Origin: RYN-133 sp036497285
GTDB lineage: Bacteria; Actinomycetota; Actinomycetes; Mycobacteriales; Jatrophihabitantaceae
Assembly (NCBI GenBank): GCA_036497285.1
Contig: DASXJR010000121.1
Location: 1 to 64,000 of the forward strand
Length of the DNA: 64,000 bases
Direction of reading: 5' to 3'
The position numbers were made by a program, and so were the translations under genes. Positions 62,620 to 64,000 of the stretch are shown in pieces (position 1 is the stretch's first letter; every line of letters starts with the position of its first letter). The notes beneath the pieces were generated by a model, which was not told the origin of the DNA, ran no database searches, and saw only the letters and a list, made by a program, of their open reading frames with translations.

Positions 62620-63225
62620 CTACTTACGTTTGACCGGACGGCGGCGGGTGACCATGCCGTCGAGGACGATGGACAGGTACTGCGCGGCGATGTCGTCGAT
62701 CGAGATCGCTCCGCCCGGCCGGTACCAGCTGACACCGACCCACACGGTGTCGCGCAGGAACCGGTAGGTGAGCTCGACGTCGAGATCAGCACGGAACGTC
62801 CCGTCGGCCACGCCGGCACGCAGCACGTCGCGCCACAAGTTGCGGAACTCGGCCAGCCGATTCCGGATGTAGCCGAAGCGTGGCTGCTCGGCGAGGTGGC
62901 GCGCCTCGGCTTGGTAGATCGCGACCGCCGAGTGGTGTTCGTCGATCGCCTCGAAAGAAGCGACAACCACCGCCTCCAGGGTGTCGCGCGGGCCGAGGCT
63001 CTTGGCGACGATCGTCTCGTACCGGTGGAACAGGTCGTCGAGAAAGCCGCGCAGGATCTCGTCGACCATCGACTCCTTGGAGTCGAAGTGGTGGTAGAGA
63101 CTGCCGGACAAGATCCCCGCGGCGTCGGCGATGTCGCGGACGGTGGTGGCGCGCAGGCCGCGTTCGGCGAACAGCTCGGCGGCGATGCCGAGCAGTTCGG
63201 CGCGGCGATCGTTGGTCGTGGTCAT
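62620..63225 (-). CDS. kstR2: KstR2, TetR repressor of steroid C/D-ring catabolism
   Basis: A 201-residue TetR protein with the KstR2 signature: LFAERGLRATTVRDIADAAG, ILSGSLYHHFDSKESMVDEI and the C-terminal WYRPGGAISIDDIAAQYLSI. In mycobacteria it represses genes degrading the C/D rings and responds to HIP-CoA. The ATG overlaps the ipdF stop (ATGA), and fadA6 follows after 9 nt. KstR2's operator would be upstream of ipdF, beyond the window. Confidence 0.92.
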   Translation of the reverse strand: MTTTNDRRAELLGIAAELFAERGLRATTVRDIADAAGILSGSLYHHFDSKESMVDEILRGFLDDLFHRYETIVAKSLGPRDTLEAVVVASFEAIDEHHSAVAIYQAEARHLAEQPRFGYIRNRLAEFRNLWRDVLRAGVADGTFRADLDVELTYRFLRDTVWVGVSWYRPGGAISIDDIAAQYLSIVLDGMVTRRRPVKRK

Positions 63226-63995
63226 GGATGTTGGCTGCTCACGGAGAGGACCTCACCGGTCATGTAGGACGAGTAATCGCTGGCGAGGAACACGATGACG
63301 TTCGCGACCTCCCACGGCTCGGCGTAGCGGCCGAACGCCTCCTGGGCGGTCAGGGTCTCGAGCAGCTCGCCGCTCGTCACCTTCACCAGGTGCGGATGCA
63401 TCGCAAGGCTCGGCGAGACCGCGTTCACCCGGATGTTGTGCGGCGCGGCGTCGAGCGCGGCGCACCTGGTGAGCGCCATGACGCCGGCCTTGGCCGCCGC
63501 GTAGTGCGCCTGACCCTGCTGCGCCCGCCACCCGATGACCGATGCGTTGTTCACCACCGCTCCCCCACCTCCTTGCGCCACCAGTTGCTGCAGCGCGGCC
63601 CGCGTGCAGCGGAACGTCCCGTTCAACGTCACGTCCAGGACGCGCGCCCATTCGTCGTCGGTCATGTCGAGCACGGACTTCGTGCCACCCAGCCCGGCAT
63701 TGTTGATCATCACGTCGAGCCTGCCGTACTCGGCCACGGCATGCGCAACCAGGGCCTGCACGTCGCTCTCCACGGTCACGTCGCAGTGCACCGCGGTGAC
63801 CTTGCCCAGCGGACGCAGCTGGTCGAGTGTCTCCGTGAGCCGCCGCTCGTGGGTGTCGCTGATGACGACGCGCGCGCCTTCTTCGAGGCAGCGTTTCGCC
63901 GTCGCCATGCCGATGCCGGCGCCGGCGCTGGCGGTCACGACCACCGACTTTCCCTCGAGCAAAGCGTGGCCGGCCACGTACTGGGGAGCGGTCAT
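63222..63995 (-). CDS. ipdF: IpdF-like short-chain dehydrogenase
   Basis: A 257-residue SDR. The cofactor motif is VTASAGAGIGMATAKRCLEEG (the usual Gly-rich TGxxxGIG here shortened), with NNAGLGG and the Ser-Tyr-Lys set in NNASVIGW...HYAAAKAG. In the KstR2 regulon IpdF is the dehydrogenase acting on a 5-hydroxy-indane intermediate of HIP-CoA breakdown. Being adjacent to KstR2 makes this role likely. Only 5 nt of the upstream region are in the window. Confidence 0.88.
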   Translation of the reverse strand: MTAPQYVAGHALLEGKSVVVTASAGAGIGMATAKRCLEEGARVVISDTHERRLTETLDQLRPLGKVTAVHCDVTVESDVQALVAHAVAEYGRLDVMINNAGLGGTKSVLDMTDDEWARVLDVTLNGTFRCTRAALQQLVAQGGGGAVVNNASVIGWRAQQGQAHYAAAKAGVMALTRCAALDAAPHNIRVNAVSPSLAMHPHLVKVTSGELLETLTAQEAFGRYAEPWEVANVIVFLASDYSSYMTGEVLSVSSQHP

Positions 63996-64000
63996 GTCGT

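Overview
The window is chromosomal DNA from a GC-rich actinobacterium. The supporting markers are a Pup-proteasome ligase (pafA) with pafB and pafC, RbpA, a HelY-type helicase, separate Lnt and polyprenol-phosphate-mannose synthase genes, a wax-ester synthase/DGAT, F420-type and PPOX flavin proteins, and a fadA6-kstR2-ipdF order as in the cholesterol C/D-ring regulon of mycobacteria and rhodococci. GTG starts and 1-4 nt stop/start overlaps are common. The sequence alone does not fix a genus. I see no rRNA, tRNA, CRISPR array, prophage or intact insertion sequence.

Layout. 1-1.7 kb (minus strand): alkane hydroxylase alkB, a rubredoxin and a TetR regulator cut by the window edge, with a perfect palindrome upstream. 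1.8-11.8 kb: pafA, an inserted divergent MFS exporter/TetR pair, then pafB-pafC-small membrane protein-tatC-helY; tatA is missing from its usual place. 11.9-19.4 kb: a Q/G/Y-rich membrane protein, a 5'-3' exonuclease, a LacI regulator facing an amidohydrolase, lnt, ppm and rbpA. 19.7-24.8 kb: a small membrane protein, a secreted gamma-glutamyltransferase followed by a 55-bp tandem duplication, a decayed membrane-protein fragment, a GDPD and a DUF885 protein. 24.8-30.5 kb: acyl-CoA ligase, P450, a TetR lacking its DNA-binding half, an intact TetR behind a perfect 12-bp-arm palindrome, and an AidB-like acyl-CoA dehydrogenase. 30.5-33.1 kb: a metal ABC transporter. 33.2-37.9 kb: a DUF5999 protein, a HAD phosphatase, guaB1, trpS behind a tryptophan leader peptide and attenuator, and a cation efflux protein. 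38-47.5 kb: WS/DGAT, a transmembrane Ser/Thr kinase and a run of small redox and hydrolase genes with an ECF41-like sigma factor. 47.5-52.9 kb: sppA, a P-loop protein, ACC deaminase, a CGNR regulator facing an EamA transporter, and an ASCH/winged-helix protein. 52.9-60.5 kb: a secreted serine protease, hypothetical genes, and a WYL-AraC-VOC-UvrA-like operon facing a DinB gene. 60.6-64 kb: a hydrolase, then fadA6-kstR2-ipdF running off the right edge.

The best regulatory find is upstream of trpS: a 14-residue leader peptide with two adjacent Trp codons, a 1:2 hairpin, a 2:3 antiterminator with seven identical pairing bases, and a terminator hairpin, i.e. a complete ribosome-mediated attenuator. 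The second is a small intergenic element of nested inverted repeats (core ACAGTGGTCAGTT) present as two full copies whose outer arms differ by a compensatory base pair, plus isolated relatives. Several divergent regulator/target pairs (alkB, LacI/amidohydrolase, TetR/MFS, TetR/aidB-like, CGNR/EamA) have palindromes at the expected operator position.
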